Source: Symsagittifera roscoffensis
Lineage: Eukaryota > Xenacoelomorpha > Acoela > Convolutidae
DNA: 64,000 nucleotides
Direction of reading: 5' to 3'
Assembly (NCBI RefSeq): GCF_963678635.1
Contig: NC_087063.1
Span: 73,923,617 to 73,987,616, forward strand
The position numbers and the translations under genes were made by a program. Within the stretch, counting starts at the first letter, position 1, and each line of letters opens with the position of its first letter. Below the pieces are notes generated by a model, which was not told the DNA's origin, did not search any database, and was given only the letters and a program-made list of their open reading frames with translations. Below are positions 28,801 through 37,467 of the stretch, one piece after another.

Positions 28801-29471
28801 TCTATCCTTTCCAACTCCGACTTCAGTTGATCACGATTCGCGACGTTCTCCCGCACCCTTAACTCCTGTTGATGCTCAGCTTTTTGTATCTCAAGCAACC
28901 TCAGAGCCTGGTCTCGCTCATTGACCGCCTGGTCCCTTTCCAGCTGAACCTTCTCCCGATCCAGATTTGCCTGATCCCGATCGAGGTTCGCCTTATTCCT
29001 TTCCTTCTGCGTCTTCTCGAGCTCTTTCTTTAGAACACCTAGATCCGGATATGCCTCGGTCGTCTGTTGCATTCGTGACATCGATGGCACCCTACTCGAG
29101 CTCTGGCTGGTGGACCTTACTGTTGGCCTAGTCGGTAATGGGAATTCCCCTGCGCCATACTCGGTATTGTTATTCAGGCCAGGATTCCTTGCCAAGTCGA
29201 AACCCCTTACTCCTCCATCCACATTCCAAGACAACCATCTGGTCTGTTCTTGGTTCGATATTCCCTCGGTGGTGTAGCCGATCATCAAGACAGCCTCCGT
29301 TGCAGACTCCCTGCACTCACCCTGGTCCTCCAACTGGAGGATGGCATTCAGCATCACCGCCATTCTCTCGTCTATTTGGGTATAGTCCAAGTCCCTCAGG
29401 CGCCTGTACAGCTCATCAAGAGTGGGCTTCCTCAGGGCCGCGGGCACGGAGTTCCAGAATCGGTCTGCCAT
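22809..29471 (-). CDS. Copy B ORF2 main part: SGNH hydrolase-containing giant protein (2,220 residues)
   Basis: It starts at MADRFWNSVPAALRKPTLDE, about 220 nt after the conserved splice acceptor. There is a strong coiled coil at about residues 145-235 (repeats of DRDQANLDREK type). SGNH domain 1 lies at about 415-600: IIGDSLVRV, FAGAATP, VGTNDVSRG and DGIHFDRPRG. The second SGNH-like unit shows VIVAGSDFEGTS, FAGMNDHLHAMG and TSPGYANMP. A hydrophobic stretch (ISLLLALYLVYPRYLF) follows, then GMPLLTDLCLAMR and YGPAVTYAFPD. A long charged, low-complexity region makes up the last third. The frame shifts near 22850. SGNH enzymes hydrolyse ester bonds; the substrate here is unknown. Confidence 0.82.
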   Translation of the reverse strand: MADRFWNSVPAALRKPTLDELYRRLRDLDYTQIDERMAVMLNAILQLEDQGECRESATEAVLMIGYTTEGISNQEQTRWLSWNVDGGVRGFDLARNPGLNNNTEYGAGEFPLPTRPTVRSTSQSSSRVPSMSRMQQTTEAYPDLGVLKKELEKTQKERNKANLDRDQANLDREKVQLERDQAVNERDQALRLLEIQKAEHQQELRVRENVANRDQLKSELERIEQRQRELDAQKGARSNERVVISSRPESRMEVDEAPRARGRFNLDREAREHMSEGLEVWIPNDVTPSLRNLETQPVRPLMDVVLPGYTPTSTSSGSQVSGASSRLKELGEKLQQQSRERSTRPELPPTWREQPVRNVVIASYKKNTEGNYHRHNRLDWSAEQGARRDCFHDAAWVEYLAPPRVPEGAVHLIIGDSLVRVLTQIRSHWQTGVLSFAGAATPQMLATLDMLGMTKVYTVTLMVGTNDVSRGEARKVTRLCDKMSCLLEELRIQMDPILLTVCTVPYNMMFDQHALEMNQKVRSLNKVIRDIHRKSVLPLRLLDIAERMEKKGLPEDTSKDGIHFDRPRGAEWLNDVFQEHINTLEADLLETAQFTLGPPPNPPFLASRALAGRLGARVDTRDSSRSNQTRLQSATPMESEEVESSTPPGSAMSSVVVADGRRQKKSMETARLRYPEKVKELDLESLECRQELAETLGIERVSHEDLNRHHCVDWLKAHEAHFSRAKLMETTDLTGIPTKTIMGPINYRPLKLLGSPGLIAEPPKHRTSIARIRLATPAQLKVVDKLLNPGGTGLPDAAYEGSKLAEDPRYGKPCGSTQLAKTLAVYDRADPAAARVVIVAGSDFEGTSPKLFWPETLIYSLPGAELNQMLTLVVAIKSEMPCEPELLLFAGMNDHLHAMGLLEQLKGDEIPTSRKIWEAIQALFAAMNEVQENVVSRFGSKTKVVFTTSPGYANMPPALQFVYAVLILIAEGSEWRILMAAPNRELEPSNLRLRKSELAAAWADISHALRGFYGLADILIVLDEVLLLEISNFARQLKFSPVIGDDHPAISKLTASLWFRSMDVKITNSTSKSRGPSNERRNVAETEKQLGSLKYRLTQENGWWPFLTPRLENATNKTREEAPLLVEQVWSFLEKQLELAEVRDMTVARFVSAANEVTIAGFWREHAKGELKTRRDYEILKFLSPCWEKEFLAGIFGTTATIFGAFVQEILGMPISLLLALYLVYPRYLFNMGPAYMFSRGVETLRVDGYLALVLLTHGELVSFHRLMEYGEPLSMGRVHTSIETSSYKCAAGLKTLLVQYLMMQNRYMTGEDENPTSREEWEKANRGMPLLTDLCLAMRSDPMGIIRGLEEVVTCIYGPAVTYAFPDPLVITYRHSVTHLSLISVLDGTALNWCQQEVLRARMSNTVLFGKVKDAEMMVCNFRGQMQCRMGGKREGPIEMYPKFWNLNPLTADGREVLRIPAWKECFALVKRELEAIMEKEILPATMPEFPTVRRMTLGMNSPLMIPSIMAKMMTEETQRHFTDGWDPLFIGYTAAVYFHTSEMKVNSWTTQAKKSRGSQPPGYEVRKVLRTLEKEGLENMLPIWDDGRMIVMEGHVALVDKMKFATRKYKAPYGLEQVEVTQEGTELDAAGQLHVALTEYKKLDPTTPSPLSVDTPGDKRSGPVEDRFKRILEKRRNESEEESMDETLSEAGEDMEVGNTPELGPSGEELTTQELLKDLSEENWADTATPPLNPSPRKNLELPLAGETFNMGMLLLSSEEREKNTFEGNRDIFLGSLEDDAWQEFLEEFNREVGSETTLDKFKKELWNAVVRFGEPLLIGTGLDEKARKELLNKLVELRNARSKTRKEKCEDSSTLKQKTVDKMVDDIKRDKVGTSNMIKSTNILKARAGGRQELEGVDGEVESMMIATTPSSRDVKTRKKKREVEGWGSPSVDAVSEGNLRETAPIVLARCKTAAYKNSSELRKPLEVEKEIEVSASSTSEEDFKPQKVNVKRGSTNGQVGEVEIGKEWISKAHQDMGRQVTSDPLERNKTRNTSRTWWVALETLKEMEDCLKKLDSGLARKRRNWATQQKAEVNKIEMASHLKRSWQSLLQDHFEEAMRTSSSAPPLMANPFVRTAGQLMFTWSLVGIELETLTSYDRLKLGSKKLEVYQALMQHVARDNSGLSLARRKDATCFVRWTMSMMSDSTILACHQRASGSKTMERRVSTIILNVYQSTE

Positions 29472-29977
29472 TCTTTGTAACTTCGGGATGTATGTAGGTA
29501 GATGTTAACCAGCTCAAGAATTACCTTACCAACTCAAGAATTACCTTACCAACTCAAGAATTACCTAGAAATGTTCTCCTGCAAGTACTTGCTGTAGATT
29601 CGGATTATCGCGTGTTCAATCAAGATTCTCTCTTTCTGTTTCTCGCTTGAGTGTAGTTGGATTTTCAACTTTGTTTTTTCAAACTTGATCTGAAAACAGA
29701 AAGCTCATTAAAACTTAGCATGTCACGTTCCTAACCTAGAGACCCCCCTTTTACCAGTATGGTTAAAATCTTATCATTTTCATATCACTTAAAACAATTC
29801 AATTGGAATTCCTTTAAAAGCATGCAGATTCATTTTATGTTTTAGCACCGTTAACTCGTTTTAAAATTTAATTGTCATGCCAATCATATCTTTAAGATCC
29901 CTTTACCTGCGCCGCACCCCAGTACCTAACTCAAGACTCCTCCCTCACACCCGACCTGATACCTCCATGTACCCGAC
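29472..29977 (-). promoter_or_regulatory. Copy B gap between pol and ORF2: splice acceptor and 21-bp triplication
   Basis: In sense, TTTCTGTTTTCAG|ATCAAG has its AG at 29691-29690, in the same place as the acceptors of copies A and C. Closer to the ORF2 start, three direct copies of a 21-bp unit containing CTCAAGAATTACC lie at about 29509-29567. No gene is seen in the gap. Confidence 0.6.
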
Positions 29978-32368
29978 TCAGGCGATGCTCAAGTAGTACT
30001 TCTTGTGAAGATGCACCATTATCTCTGTTTCTGCAAAGACCACATGTAGGATAGCGTACAATTCCCTCGAGCTCAGTTTGCCCCTGTTTGGGTCGTACAC
30101 CGGCATCGAGACCTCCACTATTCCTCTTTCAATCATGAAGTCACGTAGTCTTGTCAGTGCCAATATCACGTGTTCGGGATCAATTGTGTTTCTGTCGTTG
30201 ACTCTCGTTACTAGGAAGCAGAGGTATTTGCCCGGGACTTGTGCCACTGACGGTGGAAGCGCTGCCATGCCTCCCAGTCCTGGCCTCTGTCTGAACAGAA
30301 ACTCTACGTTCTGGTACTCTCTTTTGAAGTCAGCCTCCAATCTTGATTTGAAACTCATGTCCGCCGTGATGCAGATCGCGCTGGTCCTGTTTGACAGGAT
30401 GAAGTCGCTATCCGTTATCATGATGTTCTCTGAGTATTCATTGGGTATTTCGAATTTCGTTTTGAAATTCCTTCCTATGGTAGGCTCTGGTTCTTCTTCC
30501 TCCAGTTCCAATCCGCTTGTTTCCCTCACTTCCTTGAGCTTCTTTATCATCAAACTTTCGGTGTGGGTAAGTCCTACCCCCACTCCCCGGACAAAAATAT
30601 TTATCGACGTCCCCGTCGATGTAGTCGGGTCTGAATTGTCCTTAGGGATGTCCAGTGGCCTGTCTGTTGCTGTCCATCCGAAAAGAGGGTCCTCTGTCTT
30701 CATGTAATTTGCTGCTGATACATCGATTTGCTGAATGCTTTGTCCTTCGCGGCTCTCGTCTTTGACATCACGCATCCACTCTAGAATCCTCAAGTTCGTG
30801 TTCTCCCTCCTTTCTATTTCACTCTGTTCGAGATCCGTCTCCAATTCTGGCGTTGAGTAATCATCCTGCGGATAATGTCCACCATCGTCAATGACCTGCC
30901 ATTCCTCTTCGGCTTCCAGCTCGCCTGCGCTTAGTAGTTCATCGCCCAACTTGTCTGGCTGTATCTTATCGATCAAGAAGTCATCCCCGTACCTATTGTA
31001 CCTCATACCTGTTCGTTTACGATTGCCAGTCCTGGTTTCCGGTGGTGTTGGTCGATCCGGCTCCATCCACTTCGGTACCTCGTTTTGCTCTGGGTCGTTC
31101 CAGTCTTCTTCTACAAATGAACCTGCATCCGACTCCACTTCTATCTTTTCGTTGTCGTCCAAACTAAAGTTCTCATTACCATCATTTTTCTCTCTAGTGC
31201 CTTTCTCATTCACCTCGCACGCTGGTTCCACCACCAGGTACTCAAGACCTTCCATGTCTTTTGGTAGGCACCAGTCCTCCGGGAACGGGACATGAGGCTT
31301 CAGATTTTCGTAATGTGCTGCTCGCCCTGTACTCAAGCGATAGAACCGTCCTTGTTGATGTACTTCCGTAATCATGAACGGTCCTCTCCATTTCTTGAGT
31401 AGTTTCTTTGTTCCCTTGGGCGGTATGACATTTTGGAAGACCCACACGTATTGGCCCACTTCGTATGGCTTTGCTCTTAGTATCTTTTCGTCATATTTCT
31501 TGCGTTGCCTCATTTGCGCTTGCGCCGTGTTTCTCCGACATAGCTCGTTTAGCTCTTGTTGTCTTTTGATCGCTTCCTTCACGTATGCTTGAGGTGACGT
31601 CCTCTTCCCCTCGTACTCCGGGTAGAAGAATGTTATAGGCATTGCCCTTTCCCTGCCTGTCAACATCATGAAAGGACTGATACCCGTCGTTGAGTGCTGA
31701 GTACTATTATAGGCTCCTACTACCTGTGGCAGGTATTTGTCCCAGTCCGTCATGTATCTCGAGCAGTACACCCTGAGCATGTTGACCAGTGTCCTGTTCT
31801 GTCTCTCTACCAACCCATTGGTCTGTGGATGATAGGTCGTCGAGTGCGCTTGAGCAATGTGTGATCTCTTCATCAATTCTTTTGTCAAGTCCCCCACAAA
31901 AGCCTTGCCGTTGTCCGACTGGAAAGTCATTGGACAACCATACCGCGATATCCAATGCGTTATCAGGTGATCACATGTCTCCTCTGCCGAGGCTGTCTGG
32001 CACGGAACCGCTTCCGCCAACTTGGTGAAGTCATCTATTATAACTAGTATTTGGTTATAACCCGACTCCGTCATGCAGATTTTCTGATGGTCTATCTGCA
32101 CCACTTCATTGAATTCCGAACTCTCGACAGACTTGAGGGGAAACTTCATCTTCCTTGGGTCTTTTACTTGAAGGCATGCTAGGCAGGCATTCACCCATCT
32201 CTCGCAAGCTTTTCTCATTCCCGGCCAGTCAAACCTGTGAAGTATCCTTTGTTGTACTTTATCTATCCCCTGGTGGCCCATCTGGTCGTGTGATCTGAAA
32301 AGCACCTCCGTTTGGTACAATTGTGGTAGTATGATGAGGTTGTGTTTGTGTAATATTTTTTTCCTCAT
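29978..32368 (-). CDS. pol: Copy B integrase fused to macrodomain-like region
   Basis: Integrase: zinc site HDQMGH...CLACLQ, then D-D-E in VVQIDHQKI, FQSDNGKAFVGDL and YHPQTNGLVERQNR, and a C-terminal GPF module (KWRGPFMITEV). An acidic linker of about 200 residues follows, then FVRGVGVGLTHTE and a macrodomain-like region with SDFILSNRTSAICITADM, RLEADFKREY, GGMAALP, KYLCFLVTRV, LALTRLRDFM and MPVYDPNRGKL. This copy shows that the macrodomain is part of Pol. The frame is separated from the upstream spacer by an indel in an A7 run (T7 at 32356-32362). Confidence 0.85.
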   Translation of the reverse strand: MRKKILHKHNLIILPQLYQTEVLFRSHDQMGHQGIDKVQQRILHRFDWPGMRKACERWVNACLACLQVKDPRKMKFPLKSVESSEFNEVVQIDHQKICMTESGYNQILVIIDDFTKLAEAVPCQTASAEETCDHLITHWISRYGCPMTFQSDNGKAFVGDLTKELMKRSHIAQAHSTTYHPQTNGLVERQNRTLVNMLRVYCSRYMTDWDKYLPQVVGAYNSTQHSTTGISPFMMLTGRERAMPITFFYPEYEGKRTSPQAYVKEAIKRQQELNELCRRNTAQAQMRQRKKYDEKILRAKPYEVGQYVWVFQNVIPPKGTKKLLKKWRGPFMITEVHQQGRFYRLSTGRAAHYENLKPHVPFPEDWCLPKDMEGLEYLVVEPACEVNEKGTREKNDGNENFSLDDNEKIEVESDAGSFVEEDWNDPEQNEVPKWMEPDRPTPPETRTGNRKRTGMRYNRYGDDFLIDKIQPDKLGDELLSAGELEAEEEWQVIDDGGHYPQDDYSTPELETDLEQSEIERRENTNLRILEWMRDVKDESREGQSIQQIDVSAANYMKTEDPLFGWTATDRPLDIPKDNSDPTTSTGTSINIFVRGVGVGLTHTESLMIKKLKEVRETSGLELEEEEPEPTIGRNFKTKFEIPNEYSENIMITDSDFILSNRTSAICITADMSFKSRLEADFKREYQNVEFLFRQRPGLGGMAALPPSVAQVPGKYLCFLVTRVNDRNTIDPEHVILALTRLRDFMIERGIVEVSMPVYDPNRGKLSSRELYAILHVVFAETEIMVHLHKKYYLSIA
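30561..30600 (-). promoter_or_regulatory. Central PPT-like element plus hairpin, copy B
   Basis: Identical over 40 nt to 10973-11012 of copy A. The element spans 19242-41732 with midpoint about 30487, so this motif sits about 100 bp from the exact centre. It carries the same TCCGGGGAGT as the 3' PPT at 20158-20169. Confidence 0.65.
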
Positions 32369-33629
32369 CTCTTCTCTTGCACGCTACCACCCCTTCAGCT
32401 GTGTGATAAAGTAAATCTCTCTTTTCTTTGTAGAACTGGCTCAAGATCTTGTAGCTGTCTTCCTCAAGTTCCCCCTTCTCCTTGACTCCCGAATGGATCC
32501 ATTTGGAGAGGTTACTTGTCATTTTGTCATTCTTCTGGGCCCTTATTAGGTCAGACAGCCTGTATCTCGCCTTAACGTGCTCCTTTAGCGCCATGATCTG
32601 TCCATTCATTTCACCAGGGTTGTGGATGTCATCGCTCAGCTTCACACATATCATCCTTTTCACGATTTTCATGTCGTCTTCTGGTACCAGATTCGTTTTG
32701 ACGTTTGAGTTGCACGATAGTTCCCTTAGTGGTTTTCTTGAAACTGCTATTTTCTCGAGCTCTTCACCACCTCGTACCTCTTGTATTTCCAGATTGTACG
32801 TCCTTGAAGATGGATCCGTCTGTAATTCCCTGTCGTGCTGTCTTATCTTCTCTTCCGCCAGTATCATGCATAGACTGTCTTGGTCTTCGCTGCTCTCATC
32901 CGAGTCTTCATCCCATTCTTCACGCTCCCCGGACAATTTCCCTTCTCCGGTTTCGTCTTCTTCCATGAATCTGGACCACTCCCCGGACTCTTGATCTAGT
33001 CCCAGGTGTTCAACTTCTTCTCTGAATGTTACTTTCTTATCCCTGACTTTTGTCTGCTCCAGAATTTTTTCGGGGATTTTTTCAACTAGTGATCGCACAA
33101 CTTCCTTGCTATCAGTGATGCTTCCTTTTGAGACGTCAGTATTGTTCACTGTTTCTTCTCTCCGAAGTATGGTTAGTTCCGGTGCCTCCTGACCTCTCCC
33201 TTGGATCACGGGCTTGTCATCTGATAGTTTCTCAAGTAACCTCATTAAGTCTTCATCTATTCGGACCGTTCCCTCCTCTACCTGGATGAGATCATAACCT
33301 TTTGCCTTGAGTGTTTCCCTCACGATCTTGGACTTGAGCATTATTCCTATCGGAATTCCTCTGCTTTTCTTCAAGATGGTCTTTTCAAGAGGCTCTTTCG
33401 GCAATTCGGGATGATCTTCAATCGGTTTGCCTGATTTGTCCAGCCATCTCGTGAGTGGAAGACTGTCGTACGTTTCTTTGTCCATAAAGGAGAAGCCGTC
33501 TTTGATCTCAGGTCTGTCCGCCTCTCTTTGTTCTTGCCTCTCGTAGAACTCCGTCTTCTTGCTCAAGCTGTCAGCATTTTGATGTTTATCTCGTGTTCTG
33601 TGCTCAATTATCATGTTGTATCCATCCAA
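32259..33629 (-). CDS. pol: Copy B end of RNase H and long Pol spacer
   Basis: In frame with the upstream segment after the TAA at 33651-33653; the Met at 33629 is internal (DGYNMIIEHR). It contains the last RNase H block HQNADSLSKK and then the spacer, with LSGE-type PPT-like words (sense TTGTCCGGGGAG at 32925-32936 and GTCCGGGGAG at 32979-32988). The conserved VKARYRLSDLIRAQKNDKMT region precedes integrase. The last 30 residues are out of frame after the A7 run. Confidence 0.8.
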   Translation of the reverse strand: MDGYNMIIEHRTRDKHQNADSLSKKTEFYERQEQREADRPEIKDGFSFMDKETYDSLPLTRWLDKSGKPIEDHPELPKEPLEKTILKKSRGIPIGIMLKSKIVRETLKAKGYDLIQVEEGTVRIDEDLMRLLEKLSDDKPVIQGRGQEAPELTILRREETVNNTDVSKGSITDSKEVVRSLVEKIPEKILEQTKVRDKKVTFREEVEHLGLDQESGEWSRFMEEDETGEGKLSGEREEWDEDSDESSEDQDSLCMILAEEKIRQHDRELQTDPSSRTYNLEIQEVRGGEELEKIAVSRKPLRELSCNSNVKTNLVPEDDMKIVKRMICVKLSDDIHNPGEMNGQIMALKEHVKARYRLSDLIRAQKNDKMTSNLSKWIHSGVKEKGELEEDSYKILSQFYKEKRDLLYHTAEGVVACKRRDEEKNITQTQPHHTTTIVPNGGAFQITRPDGPPGDR

Positions 33630-33650
33630 GCGAACTATCCACCTCCCAAT

Positions 33651-36600
33651 TTAGCTCTGGTCCATTGAGTACGTTTTCAGCCAGCTTAGTGCTCGGTTGT
33701 CGACTCGCAGCTTGAAGGGCTCACTGCCTAAGTATGCTCTGTATTTTTCGACAAAGGTGACCACCGCGAACATCTCTGCTTTCGGTGCTCCGTACTTCAT
33801 TTCTGTGTCACTTAGGACCTTGCTCCCGTATGCTATTGGTCTCAAGACTGTCTTCCCATTCCATTCTTGTTCTTGATGGAGAATCCCAGAAATAGCGACT
33901 ACTGACGCATCCGTGTCTAGCACGTACATCCCCTTCTCAGTCGGCATACCCAGTACTGGTGCCTCACACAGCTCTTTCTTTATTCTCTGGAATGACTCTT
34001 CTGCCGCGTTGTTCCACGTGAACTTCTTGCCCTTATGTCTCATTAATTGTTGCATCGGGTATACCTTGTCCGCATAGCCCTTGATGAATTCTCTATAATA
34101 GTTGGCGAAACCCAGGAAGCTCATCAGCTGGTGCTCCGTCTTCGGTGATTTCCAGGTTAGGACTGCTTCCACGGCGTCTGGGTCAGGTCTGATACCATGT
34201 TTATCTACCATCCTGCCCAAGTATTTAATCGAGTCCTTGAGTATCTCGCACTTTGATGGTTTACACTTCAGCCCCGATCTTTTCATGCACGCAAACACCT
34301 CGTCAAGCCTCTCGATGTGGTCTTCTAGTGTCGGCGTTGCTATTACCACGTCGTCCACGTAGCACATTACCAGGTTGCCGTACTTCTTCGTCACGCCTAT
34401 CAACGCGTGTGCCATCAGCCGCTGAAACGTGGCTGTTGCATTGCAGAGTCCAAACGGCATCCGTTTCCATTGAAACAGACCCAACTCGCAGGCGAACCCT
34501 GTCTTGTCCCTGTCTTGCTTCCTTAATGGTACCTGCCAAAAGGCCGAGCCTAAATCAAGAGTCGTAAAAAATTTCGCATCACCTAACTTCGAGAGGCTCT
34601 CATCAATTCTAGGTATGGGATAGGCATCCTTCACCGTGACGGAGTTCAGGTATCGAAAGTCACAACAAAACCTTAACTGGTCGCCTTTCTTTTTGGCCAT
34701 CACTACTCCACACGCCCACGGTGACTTGGATGGTTCTATCATGTCATACTCTAGTAACGTTTCGATTTCTTTTCTACACGCGTCCGATTTGTGTGGGGTC
34801 ATGCGCCTCGCCCCCTCCCTGTGTGGTACCGCGTCTTCCTCAAGTTCTATTTCATGTTCAACAAAATTACAACACCCGATATCCGCCTTATGCCTTGAAA
34901 AAACCTCCTCGTTCCGCTCTAGTACGTCCTTGATAGCTTCGAGCTGTTCATCTTTCAGTTTGCCCCTTAAATGTTCAATCTCCGGCAAAACCGGTTTATC
35001 AGTTTGCATTTCATCTGGTGTGGGTCGCTCTGGAAAGTTCGAACAGCTCGAAAGCCCATCGTCCGTTTCTGACTTAAGTGATTTGATAAGACCTGAAGAA
35101 TCTTTTATTCTCTGCAATCGTCTCAAGATACAAATTTTGTCCCTGTGGTTGGGACAATCAACAACTTCATTTTGTTTTGAGTTTTCAATTGTTTCATATC
35201 GAGTTTTAACCGGTAAAGCATATCCCAGCTTCCTCCCTCTCTGTATCGTGATCGGTATATCAAGGGTATTCAACAAGACACTGACGCAGAGGCCGCTCTT
35301 CGTTATCGAAAATGATCTTCCTAAAACAGCAGCGCTTTGACTATTAGGATTTGGAACTATACACACTTGCTTGTTGTCACTTAGTTCATTATAATTTTTC
35401 ATCCTCAAGCTTACGATTGCCGCTTCATTAGCTTTTAACCTCACTCTCCTACTCAAGAATACCGGTGCTTTGTTCTCATTTGCCATTATTAAATTTACCG
35501 GTTTGATTGCGTACCTCCTATCCGGGTTCCGTATCCTGAACATTGCATTATTTAGATCTATCGTTACGTCGAAATTCCTGATGAAGTCTCTGCCCAAAAT
35601 GAATTGGTCAGATTCATCTAGGTTTTCTACCACGATGAAGCTCATCCACAGGTTACGTTCCCCCAAATTGAGGGCTATTATCGGCGTCCTGCCCAACACC
35701 CGAAGGGCCCCTTTGTTTGCAGCTGACAGCCGTATTCTCGAGTCTATCAAGTCACCTTTGTCAAAGCCCATCTTTTCCCATGTTTCGATTGGTATGACGC
35801 TCAAGACTGCTCCCGTGTCAAGTAATCCACGTAACTGAGTCTTTTTGCCATTTATGTCTAGCACGTGCCCTGTCACGTCTGCTTCCGTCCCGATGTGCAT
35901 TGCATCTTCTTCAAGCATAGCACAGTGTCCAATCGATCTTATTTTCAATTCCTCTTTCCCTACATAGATTTGTCCAATTAGGTCTTCGTCGCATGTTATC
36001 ATCGTCTTGGTATAGATGTTGATTCCATCTATACTTAGCATGACCTCGTGTGGACCATAAGCTTCAGTGTACCTATTATCAACACGTACCGACTTGCTGC
36101 CCCCTCTCGTGAGTAGTGCCCTGAGCGCTCTGGAAGTCGTTTGTGGACTTATTCCACTCAAGTAGTCTGCATACACGTCAATGTGCATTATCGTCTGGTC
36201 GCTCGGCTCGCTCAAGTTTCTAGTTACCTCGTGTCCGCCCACTGTGATTATCGACATTATTCTTGCTCCGATTTTCGATATTCCAAAAGGTTTACCTGTC
36301 ACCATTTTCACGGTGTTACAATTCCCGGTCTTCATTGAGCCCGTTCTAGCCTCTGGTATTGAGTTCGATCCGGTTAATGCTTCGTTAAAATTCTGTCTTT
36401 CGATCTCCAACTTTAGTCGTTGCTCTATTTCTTTCGCAGCCAGATCTTGTTTCACTTTGGCAATTGCTTCCGTCGCCGCTTTCTCATAATTTATCTCTAG
36501 AGAGCTTCCGGCCGCGGACTCTAACGCACCGCTAACATGTGTAACAGCTTTCACTGTCTTCGTCGGCAATTCGGTGTTTGGTGCCCCCAAGTTCCTAGAT

Positions 36601-37460
36601 TCAAACTCGTTTTGCCTGTTCCGCTGATTCTGCACCGCCGCTAATGCCAACTTATGTTTGGGGTGATTCTGGTCCTTGACCGCTTCCCAGAACAAGGGAC
36701 AATCCATTCTGAAGTGCCCCTCCTGGTTACAGAAGAAGCATCTGGCGCCTATCTTGATGATTAAGCCATTATAGTACTCGTGTTCCTCCATCTGACTCAT
36801 ATCCTCCTCATCCGGTGCATAACCTAGGCTCTTCAAGCCTTGTTTGTACGTTGTGCAGTCAGCCACATGATGATCCGCTGACCCGCAGTTCGCGCATGAT
36901 CTGCGCTTGTCCATATCATCTCTAGGTTTGTACCATGATGACCTCTGGGGTTGGCTTCCCCCTTGCGTGTTCCTGTTTTCAGAATATGAGTACTTCTTAG
37001 GTTTCATCAGCATGTATTCTCTTGATTTCTGTCTCATTTCCTCTGGGGTGGGTGCGCTGTCCTTCGACAATGTGTAGTATGTTGCTAACATTGTCCTTAA
37101 GTCATCACTTTTCACCCCATCGATGAACTTCGAGGCAATGCTAAAGTTCCGTCTATTTGTCGACTCCTCTGGGTCACTCCTCCTTCTCAAGCTCTCGAGG
37201 TCATCTAGGAACCGATCTATTGACTCGTCGTCCCTCTGCCTTCTCTTTTCAAATCGCATCATCGCTTGGTGACCCTTCATGCCTGACCCGAATCGATTCA
37301 GCAATATCTCGAAGATCTTATCCGCAGTGTCGCGTTCTTCCTCCTTCTTTGCGACCACGCATTTTAATGCCGTTCCTTCCAAGTTGCTCAGTATGGCTGT
37401 ACATGCTTGTCTTTCGTCACTCAAGTTATCTTGTTCTAGATGTAATCTCATCACTTCCAC
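33651..37460 (-). CDS. gag-pol: Copy B Gag capsid, nucleocapsid, protease, RT and most of RNase H
   Basis: Capsid begins at the frame start (true frame from about 37500; Met at 37460 is internal). It holds knuckles CANCGSADHHVADC and CFFCNQEGHFRMDC and the protease LLDTGAVLSVIP. RT is intact through the frame that is broken in copy A (MAKKKGDQLRFCCDFRYLN) and has the catalytic CYVDDVV. RNase H shows YVLDTDASVV and LRVDNRALSWL. It ends at a TAA where copy A has a Tyr codon (MDQSY), i.e. a nonsense change inside RNase H. This copy shows that Gag, PR and RT are one frame. Confidence 0.9.
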   Translation of the reverse strand: MEVMRLHLEQDNLSDERQACTAILSNLEGTALKCVVAKKEEERDTADKIFEILLNRFGSGMKGHQAMMRFEKRRQRDDESIDRFLDDLESLRRRSDPEESTNRRNFSIASKFIDGVKSDDLRTMLATYYTLSKDSAPTPEEMRQKSREYMLMKPKKYSYSENRNTQGGSQPQRSSWYKPRDDMDKRRSCANCGSADHHVADCTTYKQGLKSLGYAPDEEDMSQMEEHEYYNGLIIKIGARCFFCNQEGHFRMDCPLFWEAVKDQNHPKHKLALAAVQNQRNRQNEFESRNLGAPNTELPTKTVKAVTHVSGALESAAGSSLEINYEKAATEAIAKVKQDLAAKEIEQRLKLEIERQNFNEALTGSNSIPEARTGSMKTGNCNTVKMVTGKPFGISKIGARIMSIITVGGHEVTRNLSEPSDQTIMHIDVYADYLSGISPQTTSRALRALLTRGGSKSVRVDNRYTEAYGPHEVMLSIDGINIYTKTMITCDEDLIGQIYVGKEELKIRSIGHCAMLEEDAMHIGTEADVTGHVLDINGKKTQLRGLLDTGAVLSVIPIETWEKMGFDKGDLIDSRIRLSAANKGALRVLGRTPIIALNLGERNLWMSFIVVENLDESDQFILGRDFIRNFDVTIDLNNAMFRIRNPDRRYAIKPVNLIMANENKAPVFLSRRVRLKANEAAIVSLRMKNYNELSDNKQVCIVPNPNSQSAAVLGRSFSITKSGLCVSVLLNTLDIPITIQRGRKLGYALPVKTRYETIENSKQNEVVDCPNHRDKICILRRLQRIKDSSGLIKSLKSETDDGLSSCSNFPERPTPDEMQTDKPVLPEIEHLRGKLKDEQLEAIKDVLERNEEVFSRHKADIGCCNFVEHEIELEEDAVPHREGARRMTPHKSDACRKEIETLLEYDMIEPSKSPWACGVVMAKKKGDQLRFCCDFRYLNSVTVKDAYPIPRIDESLSKLGDAKFFTTLDLGSAFWQVPLRKQDRDKTGFACELGLFQWKRMPFGLCNATATFQRLMAHALIGVTKKYGNLVMCYVDDVVIATPTLEDHIERLDEVFACMKRSGLKCKPSKCEILKDSIKYLGRMVDKHGIRPDPDAVEAVLTWKSPKTEHQLMSFLGFANYYREFIKGYADKVYPMQQLMRHKGKKFTWNNAAEESFQRIKKELCEAPVLGMPTEKGMYVLDTDASVVAISGILHQEQEWNGKTVLRPIAYGSKVLSDTEMKYGAPKAEMFAVVTFVEKYRAYLGSEPFKLRVDNRALSWLKTYSMDQS

Positions 37461-37467
37461 CCAAGTG

